This document shows positions 10,448-17,904 of a stretch of DNA of 64,000 bases, piece after piece; position 1 is the stretch's first letter, and the number at the start of each line of letters is the position of its first letter. The translations under genes were made by a program, and so were the position numbers. Below the pieces are notes generated by a model. That model saw only the letters and a list, made by a program, of their open reading frames with translations. It was not told the origin of the DNA and made no database searches. Where the stretch lies: the NCBI GenBank assembly GCA_040290295.1, contig PSMW01000005.1, positions 97,791 through 161,790 on the forward strand, given 5' to 3'. The stretch is from CAADGV01 sp040290295 (GTDB lineage Bacteria; Bacteroidota; Ignavibacteria; UBA10030; UBA6906).

Positions 10448-10942
10448 ATGACCTTGCAGGAGATCAAAACTTTACATGCCTACAACGCGTGGGCAAACAA
10501 CCGCATCTTCGACACCGTTGCCCTTCTCCCGCTTGAACACTACAAGCAGGAGATGAAGAGTAGCCACGGCAGCATCCACGATACGCTCACGCACATCGTC
10601 GGGGCTGAGAAAGTGTGGCTCGAGCGTTTCCTTGGAAATCCCCAGCCATTCCTGAAAGCCGAGAACTTCGCAACGGCCGCAGAGCTTCGTGCCATCTGGA
10701 AACAGGTTGGGCACGATACTGCGCAGTGGATCGCCACCATGACCGACAAGAAGTTACAGGACGTCTTTGAAATGCAAACGCTTAAAGGCGACGCGTACCG
10801 ACACGTGTATTGGCAAGCGTTCCAACACGTCGTCAACCATTCGAGCTATCATCGAGGGCAGATCGTCACCATGCTACGGCAACTGGGAGCTCAACCGGTG
10901 AGCACCGACTTGATCGTGTTCTACCGCGACACGAAACGGTAG
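10448..10942 (+). CDS. DinB-family metal-binding four-helix protein
   Basis: 164 residues with the DinB/YfiT-like four-helix bundle. The start TLQEIKTLHAYNAWANNRIF matches the family opening. The metal ligands are probably His49 (DTLTHIVGAEKVW) and His131/His135 (HVVNHSSYHRGQIVTMLRQL). Members include thiol-dependent transferases and damage-induced proteins of unknown role. A good Shine-Dalgarno (GGAGG, 5 nt before ATG) supports the start. It is the third gene of a plus-strand run after the LysE-type exporter, 18 bp downstream. The reaction is not predictable. Confidence 0.88.
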   Translation: MTLQEIKTLHAYNAWANNRIFDTVALLPLEHYKQEMKSSHGSIHDTLTHIVGAEKVWLERFLGNPQPFLKAENFATAAELRAIWKQVGHDTAQWIATMTDKKLQDVFEMQTLKGDAYRHVYWQAFQHVVNHSSYHRGQIVTMLRQLGAQPVSTDLIVFYRDTKR

Positions 10943-10997
10943 CACACAGCGGGCACCGACGCGTGATGGCAAACAGAGAAGTCTGATCAACGCATCT

Positions 10998-11246
10998 GTG
11001 TACATTGCCGACGCACCGTACAGAAACCTCAAGCGCATACATGAAGGACTTGTGCACGATGGGCACATTCTTCTCCCGGAGCATTGGGATGCAGCAGCGC
11101 CGTTGGCAACCGCAGTTCGTTGGGTAGGATCGGCAGCAGCACTCGCGGGCGTGTCGTTGATGGTGCTGACGGTCGTTCGCAGTTTCATGAGGAAAGAAGA
11201 CGCAACCGTGCGTTCCGTTCCCTCGAACACGCATGCTCATTCGTAG
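10998..11246 (+). CDS. Small predicted membrane protein, function unknown
   Basis: 82-residue frame with a GTG start. One hydrophobic segment (WVGSAAALAGVSLMVLTVV) is followed by the basic RSFMRKEDATVR. No family was recognised. It overlaps the next kinase gene by 14 nt, so either this frame is not expressed or the kinase starts slightly downstream. Codon use is similar to its neighbours, but there is no strong ribosome binding site. Confidence 0.4.
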   Translation: MYIADAPYRNLKRIHEGLVHDGHILLPEHWDAAAPLATAVRWVGSAAALAGVSLMVLTVVRSFMRKEDATVRSVPSNTHAHS

Positions 11247-13179
11247 AAACAACACGAACGTGAACTTCAAAGACTTCACACGCTCTCTCTTACAATCACC
11301 GACGCTCGTGGTGCTCACCGCTATAGCCGGTGCCACTACCTTGGGAGTGTTGGACTACATCACCGGGCCGAAGATCGGCGTAACGGTTTTCTATCTCATT
11401 CCCGTCATGTTCGCGACCTGGTACGCTCGATGGTTCGGCGGCATCACGCTGAGCCTCATCTCCGGCTTGGCGTGGTTCACCGCCAATGCCCTCACGCAGA
11501 TGGAAGAGGGAGTGATTCCGGGCTACATCTTCTGGAATGCCGGCATGAGGACGGTGATGTACTTCGTGGTAGCGGTCCTTCTCTTCAAATTCAAGAATCT
11601 GAAAGACGATCTGGAACGGATCATCATCGAACGCACGGCGATCTTACGCGAGGAACTTGCACGAGAGCTGGCACTGGAGAAAGCACTTTCAGCATCGGAG
11701 AAAGTGTACAAAGACTTGGTCGAGAACGCTGCGGTAGGCGTTTTCAAAAGTAACGTCTGGGGCGAGCTGCTGTACGTGAATCCCGCGATGGTCCAGATGT
11801 TCGAGTTCGATTCACAGGAGGAGATGTTGACGCGCAGCGCGTTAATGCATTACGAGAACGTCGCAGACCGAGAACGTTTCCTCGAAGAGTTGAAGCGCTA
11901 CGGTAAGGTCACCAACTTCGAGCTCCAGTTGCTGACCAAGCACCACCATGAACGCACGGTGCTGGTCAGTGCATCGCTCGACAACAACATCATCTCCGGT
12001 ATGCTTCGCGATGTCACGACTCAGAAAGCGTTGGAAAAACACCTGACGGAAATCCAGCGCTGGGAAAGTTTGGGTACGCTCGCGGGCGGCATCGCACATG
12101 ACTTTAACAACATCCTTGGCATCATCTTGGGCCATGCGGCGACGGTTCAGCGCTTCATCCATGATCCGCACCGTGTCAAACGCGGGATGGAAGCGATCAT
12201 CAGCGCATCGCAGCGCGGGTCGGGACTCGTTCGCCAACTCCTCACCTTCGCCCGGAAAGCAGAGGTCCAACTCGAAACCGCGCACCTCAACACCATCGTC
12301 GCCGACGTCGCTCGTCTGCTCAGCGAAACATTTCCGAAAACGATCACCATCCAGACCAAACTCGGAGGAGGACTACCGCTGATCACCGCCGACGTCAACC
12401 AAATGCACCAAGTCTTGATCAATCTCTGCGTGAACGCACGCGATGCAATGCCGAACGGCGGAAGACTCACGTTGGCGACTCGTATTGCAACAGCCGAGGA
12501 GATGGACGCAAAGTTCCCCGGCGCGCTCTCGCAGCACTATGTGGTTGCAGAAGTCCATGATACAGGGACCGGCATGTCGGAAGAGGTGCGACGCCGTGTG
12601 TTTGAACCGTTCTTTACGACCAAGGAACGGGGCAAAGGCACAGGACTGGGCTTGGCGGTTGTGTACGGCATCGTCGAGGGACACGCAGGCTATATCGACG
12701 TGGTCAGCACTCCCGGTGAAGGTTCGACCTTCACGGTGTACCTTCCTGCAAAAGCAAAAGGTGAAGGAACGCAACCTACACGCGCCGAATTTTCGGAGGC
12801 GCTCGCCTCAGGAACGAAAACCATCCTCATCGTCGAAGACGAGGCACCACTGCTCGAACTTGCTCAAGCCGTTCTCGAAACACACGGCTACACTGTTATC
12901 ACCTCCACCGATGGTGAACACACCGTTGCGACATACCGCGAACGCTGGCAAACGATCGATCTTGTCATCTCCGATCTCGGCTTGCCCAAACTCAACGGCA
13001 TCGATGTGTTTCAACAGTTGTTGGAGATCAACCCGCAGGTGCGTTTCATACTCACCAGCGGCTACATCGATCCCGAACAGAAGGCACAGGTGCTCCCACT
13101 TGGTGCCAAGCACGTTCTGCAAAAACCCTACACGCCGAATGACCTGCAGCTGAAGGTACGAACCGCGCTCGATGCTTGA
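11233..13179 (+). CDS. Hybrid sensor histidine kinase with membrane N-domain, PAS, HisKA, HATPase and receiver
   Basis: 648 residues and intact, unlike its paralogue at 2527-4766. Hydrophobic segments at about 27-40, 50-66, 70-88 and 105-120 form a membrane sensor domain. A coiled coil (DLERIIIERTAILREELARE) leads into a PAS domain (about 155-268), then the phosphoacceptor site LAGGIAHDFNNILGIILG with His289. The ATPase domain shows NARDAMPNGGRLT, VHDTGTGMSEEV, FEPFFTTKERGKGTGLGLAV and the final GSTFTVYLP. The C-terminal receiver (from about 528) has TILIVEDE and the phosphorylatable Asp581 in VISDLGLPKLNG, with the conserved Lys in VLQKPYTP. Autophosphorylation and intramolecular relay are expected; the signal is unknown. 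The first residues overlap the preceding small frame. Confidence 0.93.
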   Translation: MLIRRNNTNVNFKDFTRSLLQSPTLVVLTAIAGATTLGVLDYITGPKIGVTVFYLIPVMFATWYARWFGGITLSLISGLAWFTANALTQMEEGVIPGYIFWNAGMRTVMYFVVAVLLFKFKNLKDDLERIIIERTAILREELARELALEKALSASEKVYKDLVENAAVGVFKSNVWGELLYVNPAMVQMFEFDSQEEMLTRSALMHYENVADRERFLEELKRYGKVTNFELQLLTKHHHERTVLVSASLDNNIISGMLRDVTTQKALEKHLTEIQRWESLGTLAGGIAHDFNNILGIILGHAATVQRFIHDPHRVKRGMEAIISASQRGSGLVRQLLTFARKAEVQLETAHLNTIVADVARLLSETFPKTITIQTKLGGGLPLITADVNQMHQVLINLCVNARDAMPNGGRLTLATRIATAEEMDAKFPGALSQHYVVAEVHDTGTGMSEEVRRRVFEPFFTTKERGKGTGLGLAVVYGIVEGHAGYIDVVSTPGEGSTFTVYLPAKAKGEGTQPTRAEFSEALASGTKTILIVEDEAPLLELAQAVLETHGYTVITSTDGEHTVATYRERWQTIDLVISDLGLPKLNGIDVFQQLLEINPQVRFILTSGYIDPEQKAQVLPLGAKHVLQKPYTPNDLQLKVRTALDA

Positions 13180-13279
13180 GTGCCGTTCATCCCCTTCTGC
13201 TCTCAAGCTTCTGCCGGTGTTCGCGCCACTTGACCAATTTCCTAAGAAAACTGCCCATTTTTTTTGCCGAAGACCACCC

Positions 13280-13309
13280 TTGGATTTTCACCTCTTGTTG
13301 TCTATTTTC
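13280..13309 (+). promoter_or_regulatory. Putative Bacteroidota-type promoter for the C39-like peptidase gene
   Basis: TTG (13280-13282), exactly 20 nt, then TATTTTC (13303-13309), in the 197-bp space before the ATG at 13377. It has the same geometry as the other promoters listed here and would give a leader of about 60 nt. Confidence 0.5.
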
Positions 13310-13376
13310 CTCCACTTGCCAAGAAGACCGCGGATGGGCAAGTATGTGAAGCAAGGTTTTTTTCAACTCGACATGT

Positions 13377-14234
13377 ATGAGCCTGTACCCTCAACCAAAT
13401 AAATGGCAATGCGGACCGTTCGCCTTGAAGCATGCACTCATCATGCTGGGTGAATTCGTGAACGAAAAGGAATTGAGCGCCATCGCCGGCTCCACCTGGT
13501 GGTACGGCACCGACGAGATTCAGCTCGGCAAAGCCGCGAAGGCATTTCACTGCGAGATGAAAGTGGTGCGAGAGAAGAACGCTCTCCGTGCGAAACGCGA
13601 ACTCCTTCTCACACTCAAACGCGGCTATCCTGCGTTGCTGTGCGTCGATGGCTGGGGGCATTGGATCACCGTCGTCGGCGCAGAGAAAGGACGATTCATC
13701 TATCTCGACAGCAGCAAAGCTCCCGTGGTGTACGTCGCCACGTGGCGGCAATTGAAGAAGCGGTGGGTGTACAAAGAGATGGACGAAGCCGACCCTTCCA
13801 TCACGCAAACGTTGTACGACTTGCATCCGGTGGTGCCTCGTTTTCGCGTGCGCACCAAAGCGCGCTTTTCGCTCGAACGTGCTCGCTACTTACGCCGGCC
13901 GGAGAATCACACCTTCGCGACACACTGGGACGAGTACTTCGAGGACTTGTGTCAGATTTGCGCGCCTCGCACGCCGCTCAGCCAAAAGGTGTTCCCCATG
14001 GGTGAGTTGCTCCGACGTCACGGCGAAATGATCAAGGCGCAGGTCGCCTACTGGCACGGCGCGGTCAAGAAAGAGCAGGTTGGAAAGATTCTGCGCAACA
14101 TGAAGTTCGTCGCCGACACGTACGACCTCGTCGTGCGGAAGGATGCCGAAAAACATGCGATCGCCGCACTGTGCACCAATCTCGCCTTGTGGGCGGCGGG
14201 CAGGTACGGCGTCGAGGAAATCTACGGCGGATAA
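13377..14234 (+). CDS. C39-like (papain-fold) cysteine peptidase domain protein
   Basis: 285 residues. The first about 130 form a peptidase C39-like domain. The nucleophile Cys12 lies in KWQCGPFALKHALIMLG, His95 in DGWGHWITVVG and Asp111 in FIYLDSSKAP, giving a complete Cys-His-Asp triad. No signal peptide or ABC-transporter fusion is present, so it is not a bacteriocin exporter; cytoplasmic stand-alone members of this family mostly have unknown substrates. The C-terminal half (about 140-285) is helical and was not recognised. It converges with the CsgG-like gene, 5 bp away. Enzyme activity is inferred from the triad. Confidence 0.75.
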   Translation: MSLYPQPNKWQCGPFALKHALIMLGEFVNEKELSAIAGSTWWYGTDEIQLGKAAKAFHCEMKVVREKNALRAKRELLLTLKRGYPALLCVDGWGHWITVVGAEKGRFIYLDSSKAPVVYVATWRQLKKRWVYKEMDEADPSITQTLYDLHPVVPRFRVRTKARFSLERARYLRRPENHTFATHWDEYFEDLCQICAPRTPLSQKVFPMGELLRRHGEMIKAQVAYWHGAVKKEQVGKILRNMKFVADTYDLVVRKDAEKHAIAALCTNLALWAAGRYGVEEIYGG

Positions 14235-14239
14235 GCTGC

Positions 14240-14839
14240 CTACTCGTGGAGTTTCTCCAGCATCTCCTTCACTAATTTTTCCACCGCTTCGCGCAGCGCT
14301 TTGGCATTCGGCGAGTTGTCGGCATTGTTGTCCGCGCTCAAGCTCCCCCAGCGCGTCGAAACATCCGCACCGACCGAGGCATCGGTGTTGCTGCCTTCCA
14401 CACGGAAACTCTCGATGAGCTTCCCCTCTTTCACCGAGAGCAAATCGCCTTGCAGGGTGATCGTTGCCGAGACCGTCCGCACATTCGACCCCACCGACTG
14501 ACCGAACACGCGAATGCCGCCGAGGCCCGTCGAACTACTGCTGGCTTCTGCTTCGAGTATCGTTCCGATCACCACATAGTCCACGCCGTTCTTCTTCCCA
14601 AGAGCGAACGCTTGATCGACATCCACTGCCATCGGCTCGCCTTCGGCAGGCTTGTATGGAATGAACTTGGGCGTGACGTTCTTATTCTTCAAGAACTCTG
14701 AGCGAATGAACTTCGCAACGTTCTCGCCGAACTGAGGACCGACACCCGACGCGTCTTCGAACGGCAGCACGCCAATCTTCTGCGCGAGGAGCGACGTCGG
14801 AACGAAAAGAAGAAGAAACGCCACAACACGAAATCGCAT
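14240..14839 (-). CDS. Secreted or periplasmic CsgG/TolB-like domain protein
   Basis: 199 residues with a signal peptide (MRFRVVAFLLLFVPTSLLAQ, cleavage after about 19). The mature part begins KIGVLPFEDASGVGPQFGEN and contains VDYVVIGTILEAEA and the ATITLQGDLLSVKEGKLIES strands typical of the alpha-beta fold shared by CsgG, FlgO and the TolB N-domain. Family members assemble or regulate outer-membrane export and lipoprotein systems. A ribosome binding site (GGAGG, 6 nt upstream) supports the start. The partner system is not evident from neighbours. Confidence 0.75.
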   Translation of the reverse strand: MRFRVVAFLLLFVPTSLLAQKIGVLPFEDASGVGPQFGENVAKFIRSEFLKNKNVTPKFIPYKPAEGEPMAVDVDQAFALGKKNGVDYVVIGTILEAEASSSSTGLGGIRVFGQSVGSNVRTVSATITLQGDLLSVKEGKLIESFRVEGSNTDASVGADVSTRWGSLSADNNADNSPNAKALREAVEKLVKEMLEKLHE

Positions 14840-14901
14840 AGAGCATCCTCCCTATTGAATGTGGAAAGATAGTGTTGATGATGTGTACGATGGATTGCCG
14901 C

Positions 14902-15730
14902 TCAGTGATTCTGCAATTCTCTCAGCCAACGTTCGGCCTCAACGCGACCAGCCTGCACCACGTCGCGACCAGCGCGATAGCACATCTTCCAGTTGCCCGA
15001 TCGCTGTTCATACGCAGCATCGGCGAAGACCATCTTCCCCCTGTTCATCTTGTCTGAGCTTCGCGGCGAAATCGACATCGCGCGACTCCTCGAGGAACTG
15101 CGTCAGCCATTTCTTGATCATCGGGTTGGGCGATGGAGGATATGCTCGCTCCCACTCTTGCATACGCTTGGCGTACTCTGTCAACTCCATCTCGTATGAT
15201 TGCTTGCTGTACTTATCCATCTCGGCAGAATACATAGCATTGTTCGGGTTGTCGATTTCCTTCACCTGCTGTTTCATCAGGCTGAGTGTCTGTTCGAAGA
15301 CGGGCTTTTGATCGGCTGGGGCCTGTTTCATGTTCGCTTCCATTTCCCGAAGACTCTTCTGCAACTCCGCTTTGTCGGTGCGGCGGCGCTGCTCTGCTGT
15401 TGGGGGAGGAGCAGGCTTTTCGGGTTTTTGGTCTTCGCGAAATTGCTGATACTTCTGCCGAAATTCTTCGGACCGCGTATAGTGTTTAGCAAACTCTGCA
15501 ATCTCGCGCACGACTGCCGCACGATCTCCGGCAGCGACCTTTTTCAGCTTCTCCACGCTCGGATAGGAGAAGTACCTGCCGCTGAAGCTCGACCACATAC
15601 AGTCTTTGACGAACGCATTCGGGATGCCGACGAGTTCGAGAGAACGAACGACACGCGTTTGTACCTCGATGAATCCGATCGCAGCGAGAGCCGCAACGAA
15701 GGTAGTGACGACGACAAGAAGCTTTGTCAT
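14902..15730 (-). pseudogene. Membrane-anchored, helical protein of unknown function, broken by a homopolymer frameshift
   Basis: Starts MTKLLVVVTTFVAALAAIGF, a signal-anchor helix. A long charged, probably coiled-coil region with a PPPTAEQRRRTDKAELQKSL segment follows. The first frame stops at 15008 after LRQDEQGEDGLRRCCV. Skipping one G in the five-G run (15037-15041, C on the plus strand) lets the protein continue as QGKMVFADAAYEQRSGNW and on to EAERWLRELQNH, ending at 14902. The second part has protein-like composition and no other gene covers it, so I read this as one gene with an extra base. No family was recognised. It has its own promoter at 15779-15808. Confidence 0.65.
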
Positions 15731-15778
15731 GGCGATGACCATGGATTGTGTGTGAGAGAAGAAGTGCATCGACGACTG

Positions 15779-15808
15779 GAAGATACACCTTCGGGTTGCT
15801 GAATTCAA
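15779..15808 (-). promoter_or_regulatory. Putative promoter for the helical membrane protein gene
   Basis: On the minus strand TTG (15808-15806), exactly 20 nt, then TATCTTC (15785-15779), about 48 nt before the ATG at 15730. It is divergent from the promoter at 15832-15862. Confidence 0.55.
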
Positions 15809-15831
15809 GCCTCCGGCGCGGGAGGATTCTT

Positions 15832-15862
15832 TTTGCTTGTCAAACTGGTGCTCCGTATCTTG
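15832..15862 (+). promoter_or_regulatory. Putative promoter for the DUF1684 lipoprotein gene
   Basis: TTTG (15832-15835), exactly 20 nt, then TATCTTG (15856-15862), 39 nt before the ATG at 15902. This is the closest match in the window to the Bacteroidota consensus TTTG/TAnnTTTG. Confidence 0.65.
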
Positions 15863-15901
15863 ACGTGCAGCCATTGTACGGAACATTCCTCCTTTTTCAC
15901 T

Positions 15902-16579
15902 ATGCGAATGGATCAAACCGCGTTTCTCGCTTTCATCGTTCTCAGCTCGGCAACACTGGTCGGGTGCAGCAAGCAAACCCGACCGACGCTCTCAGCAGAG
16001 GATAGTCTCGCGATCGTTCGTGACAACGAACGACATCGCGCCGCCATGGACGAGTTTTTCCGCAACGATCCTGAATCGCCCTTCCGGCGCGATACCAGCG
16101 TTCGCTACGAGGGTCTCACGTGGTATCCTATCGACCCGCAGTACTGCGGCAAGTCCGTCCTGCACCGCTACGAGCATCCGGAGACAGTGATTGTGTTCGG
16201 GACCAAAGGTGAGGAACGACGCAATCTGCGGTATGGATATTTCGAGTTCGACGTTCCCGACGAGAACGGATCGATGAAGAGGATTCGGCTGAACGTGTAC
16301 AAGTTCACGCCCTACGATGCGAAACGCTATGCGTTGTATCGCAACGTATTGAGCGTCTGGTTCACCGACAAGACCACCGGGACGGAAACATACCACGTGG
16401 GGCGGTACGTCGAGATCGGCGAAGAGCATCCCGATCCCGGGCATGTATACACGATCGACCTGAACAAGGCTTACACTCCGTACTGTGCGTACAGCGATCT
16501 CTATTCCTGCGCCATCCCACGAAAGGAAGATCATCTGGATGTGGCCATACGCGCAGGCGAAAAGACCTATCACCACTAA
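15902..16579 (+). CDS. DUF1684-family lipoprotein
   Basis: 225 residues. The N-terminus is a lipoprotein signal (MRMDQTAFLAFIVLSSATLV, then GC), with the lipidated Cys22. The mature protein has the DUF1684 pattern: SPFRRDTSVRYEGLTWYPID, a central GYFEFDVPDENG, and the C-terminal block LNKAYTPYCAYSDLYSCAIP followed by KEDHLDVAIRAGEK. The fold is widespread in Bacteroidota and Actinobacteria, but its function is unestablished. An ATG at 15908 is an alternative start. The promoter at 15832-15862 serves it, and the PP2C gene begins 25 bp downstream, probably in one transcript. Confidence 0.88.
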   Translation: MRMDQTAFLAFIVLSSATLVGCSKQTRPTLSAEDSLAIVRDNERHRAAMDEFFRNDPESPFRRDTSVRYEGLTWYPIDPQYCGKSVLHRYEHPETVIVFGTKGEERRNLRYGYFEFDVPDENGSMKRIRLNVYKFTPYDAKRYALYRNVLSVWFTDKTTGTETYHVGRYVEIGEEHPDPGHVYTIDLNKAYTPYCAYSDLYSCAIPRKEDHLDVAIRAGEKTYHH

Positions 16580-16604
16580 CCATCTTCCTCCAGACGTCCG
16601 ACGC

Positions 16605-17837
16605 ATGAACCAGCATCGACTCTATCGAACGATCGAGAGTTTCAGCAGCAAGAAGTTTCGAACCGACGAGCAATTGCTTCGCCACGTCCTCGAAAGCATC
16701 ATTCGCAACGAAGAGATCCCTATCCGCGGGGGGCGCATTTGGAAACTCGAGCCGCTGCAGGGAACCTACCGCCTGATCTACCAGTCGGGCGAGGTCGAGT
16801 CGATTCGAAAGAATTTTCGCTTGCGCATCCTGAGCTACCCGATGTTTGTGCAACTGGGCCGCAAGCGCACGATCGTAGCAACCGAAACCGACAAGTACTT
16901 GCGCCAGCGCGGCATTCGCTTGTACTCCGCAACGGGTGTCGGCGATCCGGTGCGGTGGAAGGGATACAGCCTTTACCCGTACGTCATCGGATTCAACGCC
17001 GAGTACATGAAAGAGGATGAAGCGTACGCGTTGAATATCATCAGCACAGTACTGACGACGGCGTTGCGTAATCGGCGGATCGAATCGAAAGCCGCAGAAC
17101 TTGAAAAGGACCTCGACAAGGCGCGCGAAATTCAACGCAGCATCCTGCCCGAACATGAGCTGAAATTCTCTCATTACGAAATGTACGGCGTCTCGCTCCC
17201 CGAACGCATCGTCGGCGGCGACTTCTTCGACTACTTGCAAGCCTCGGGCGACAAGGAACGCATCGGTGTGGTGGTGGGCGATGCGGCGAGCAAAGGGCTT
17301 TCTGCTGCGGCGCAAGCCCTCTATGTCTCCGGTGCGTTGCGCATGGGCATCGAGTATCAAACCAAAATGGATGCCCTCATCAGTCGCATCAACCAGCTGC
17401 TCAACCGGACATTCTCCGCCGAACAATTTCTCTCGATGGTGTACATCGAGCTGACGACCAACAAAAAGGGATTGCTTTTCTACGTCAATGCCGGACACAG
17501 CAACCCGATTCTGCTCCACTGCAAGAGCGACGAGGTCGAGCTCCTTCCCGCGACCGGACAAATCCTCGGCCCATTTCCCGACGAGCGCTATCGTACCGAC
17601 TTCACGATCATGAGAAAAGGAGACATCCTCCTGCTCTATACCGACGGAATCACCGAAGCCACCAATAGCGAGGGAGAGATGTACGGAGAGAAACGGCTGA
17701 TTCAGCATTTGAAACTCCATCGTCACCGCCCACCGAAAGAAATCTGCCAGCTCATCCTCGAGAATGTCCAACTCCACAACCGCATGGTCGAGTACTCGGA
17801 CGACAAGACGGTCTTAGTCATCAAGCGTGTGAAATGA
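16605..17837 (+). CDS. PP2C (SpoIIE/RsbU-type) serine phosphatase with N-terminal GAF-like domain
   Basis: 410 residues. The N-terminal about 180 residues look like a GAF-type sensory domain, ending in a coiled-coil linker (SKAAELEKDLDKAREIQRSI). The phosphatase domain has the metal-binding motifs IVGGDFFDYL, VVVGDAASKGLSAA, FYVNAGHSNPILLH, LLYTDGITEATNSEGEMYGE and the final SDDKTVLVIKRV. Such enzymes dephosphorylate STAS-domain anti-anti-sigma proteins in partner-switching; a STAS protein lies at 54657-54998, though far away. The frame is open further upstream, but that overlaps the lipoprotein gene, so the ATG at 16605 was taken. Confidence 0.92.
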   Translation: MNQHRLYRTIESFSSKKFRTDEQLLRHVLESIIRNEEIPIRGGRIWKLEPLQGTYRLIYQSGEVESIRKNFRLRILSYPMFVQLGRKRTIVATETDKYLRQRGIRLYSATGVGDPVRWKGYSLYPYVIGFNAEYMKEDEAYALNIISTVLTTALRNRRIESKAAELEKDLDKAREIQRSILPEHELKFSHYEMYGVSLPERIVGGDFFDYLQASGDKERIGVVVGDAASKGLSAAAQALYVSGALRMGIEYQTKMDALISRINQLLNRTFSAEQFLSMVYIELTTNKKGLLFYVNAGHSNPILLHCKSDEVELLPATGQILGPFPDERYRTDFTIMRKGDILLLYTDGITEATNSEGEMYGEKRLIQHLKLHRHRPPKEICQLILENVQLHNRMVEYSDDKTVLVIKRVK

Positions 17838-17840
17838 GCA

Positions 17841-17863
17841 AGGGCGAACCGCTCCTTCGCCCT
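17841..17863. terminator. Hairpin between convergent genes
   Basis: AGGGCGAA (17841-17848) and TTCGCCCT (17856-17863) form an 8-bp perfect stem with a 7-nt loop just after the PP2C stop and before the end of the convergent sugar dehydrogenase gene. There is no clear U tract, so bidirectional termination is only likely. Confidence 0.45.
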
Positions 17864-17904
17864 CGCCGTTGTGCACTCACCCGTTGATGCAGCACCTGTG
17901 AATA

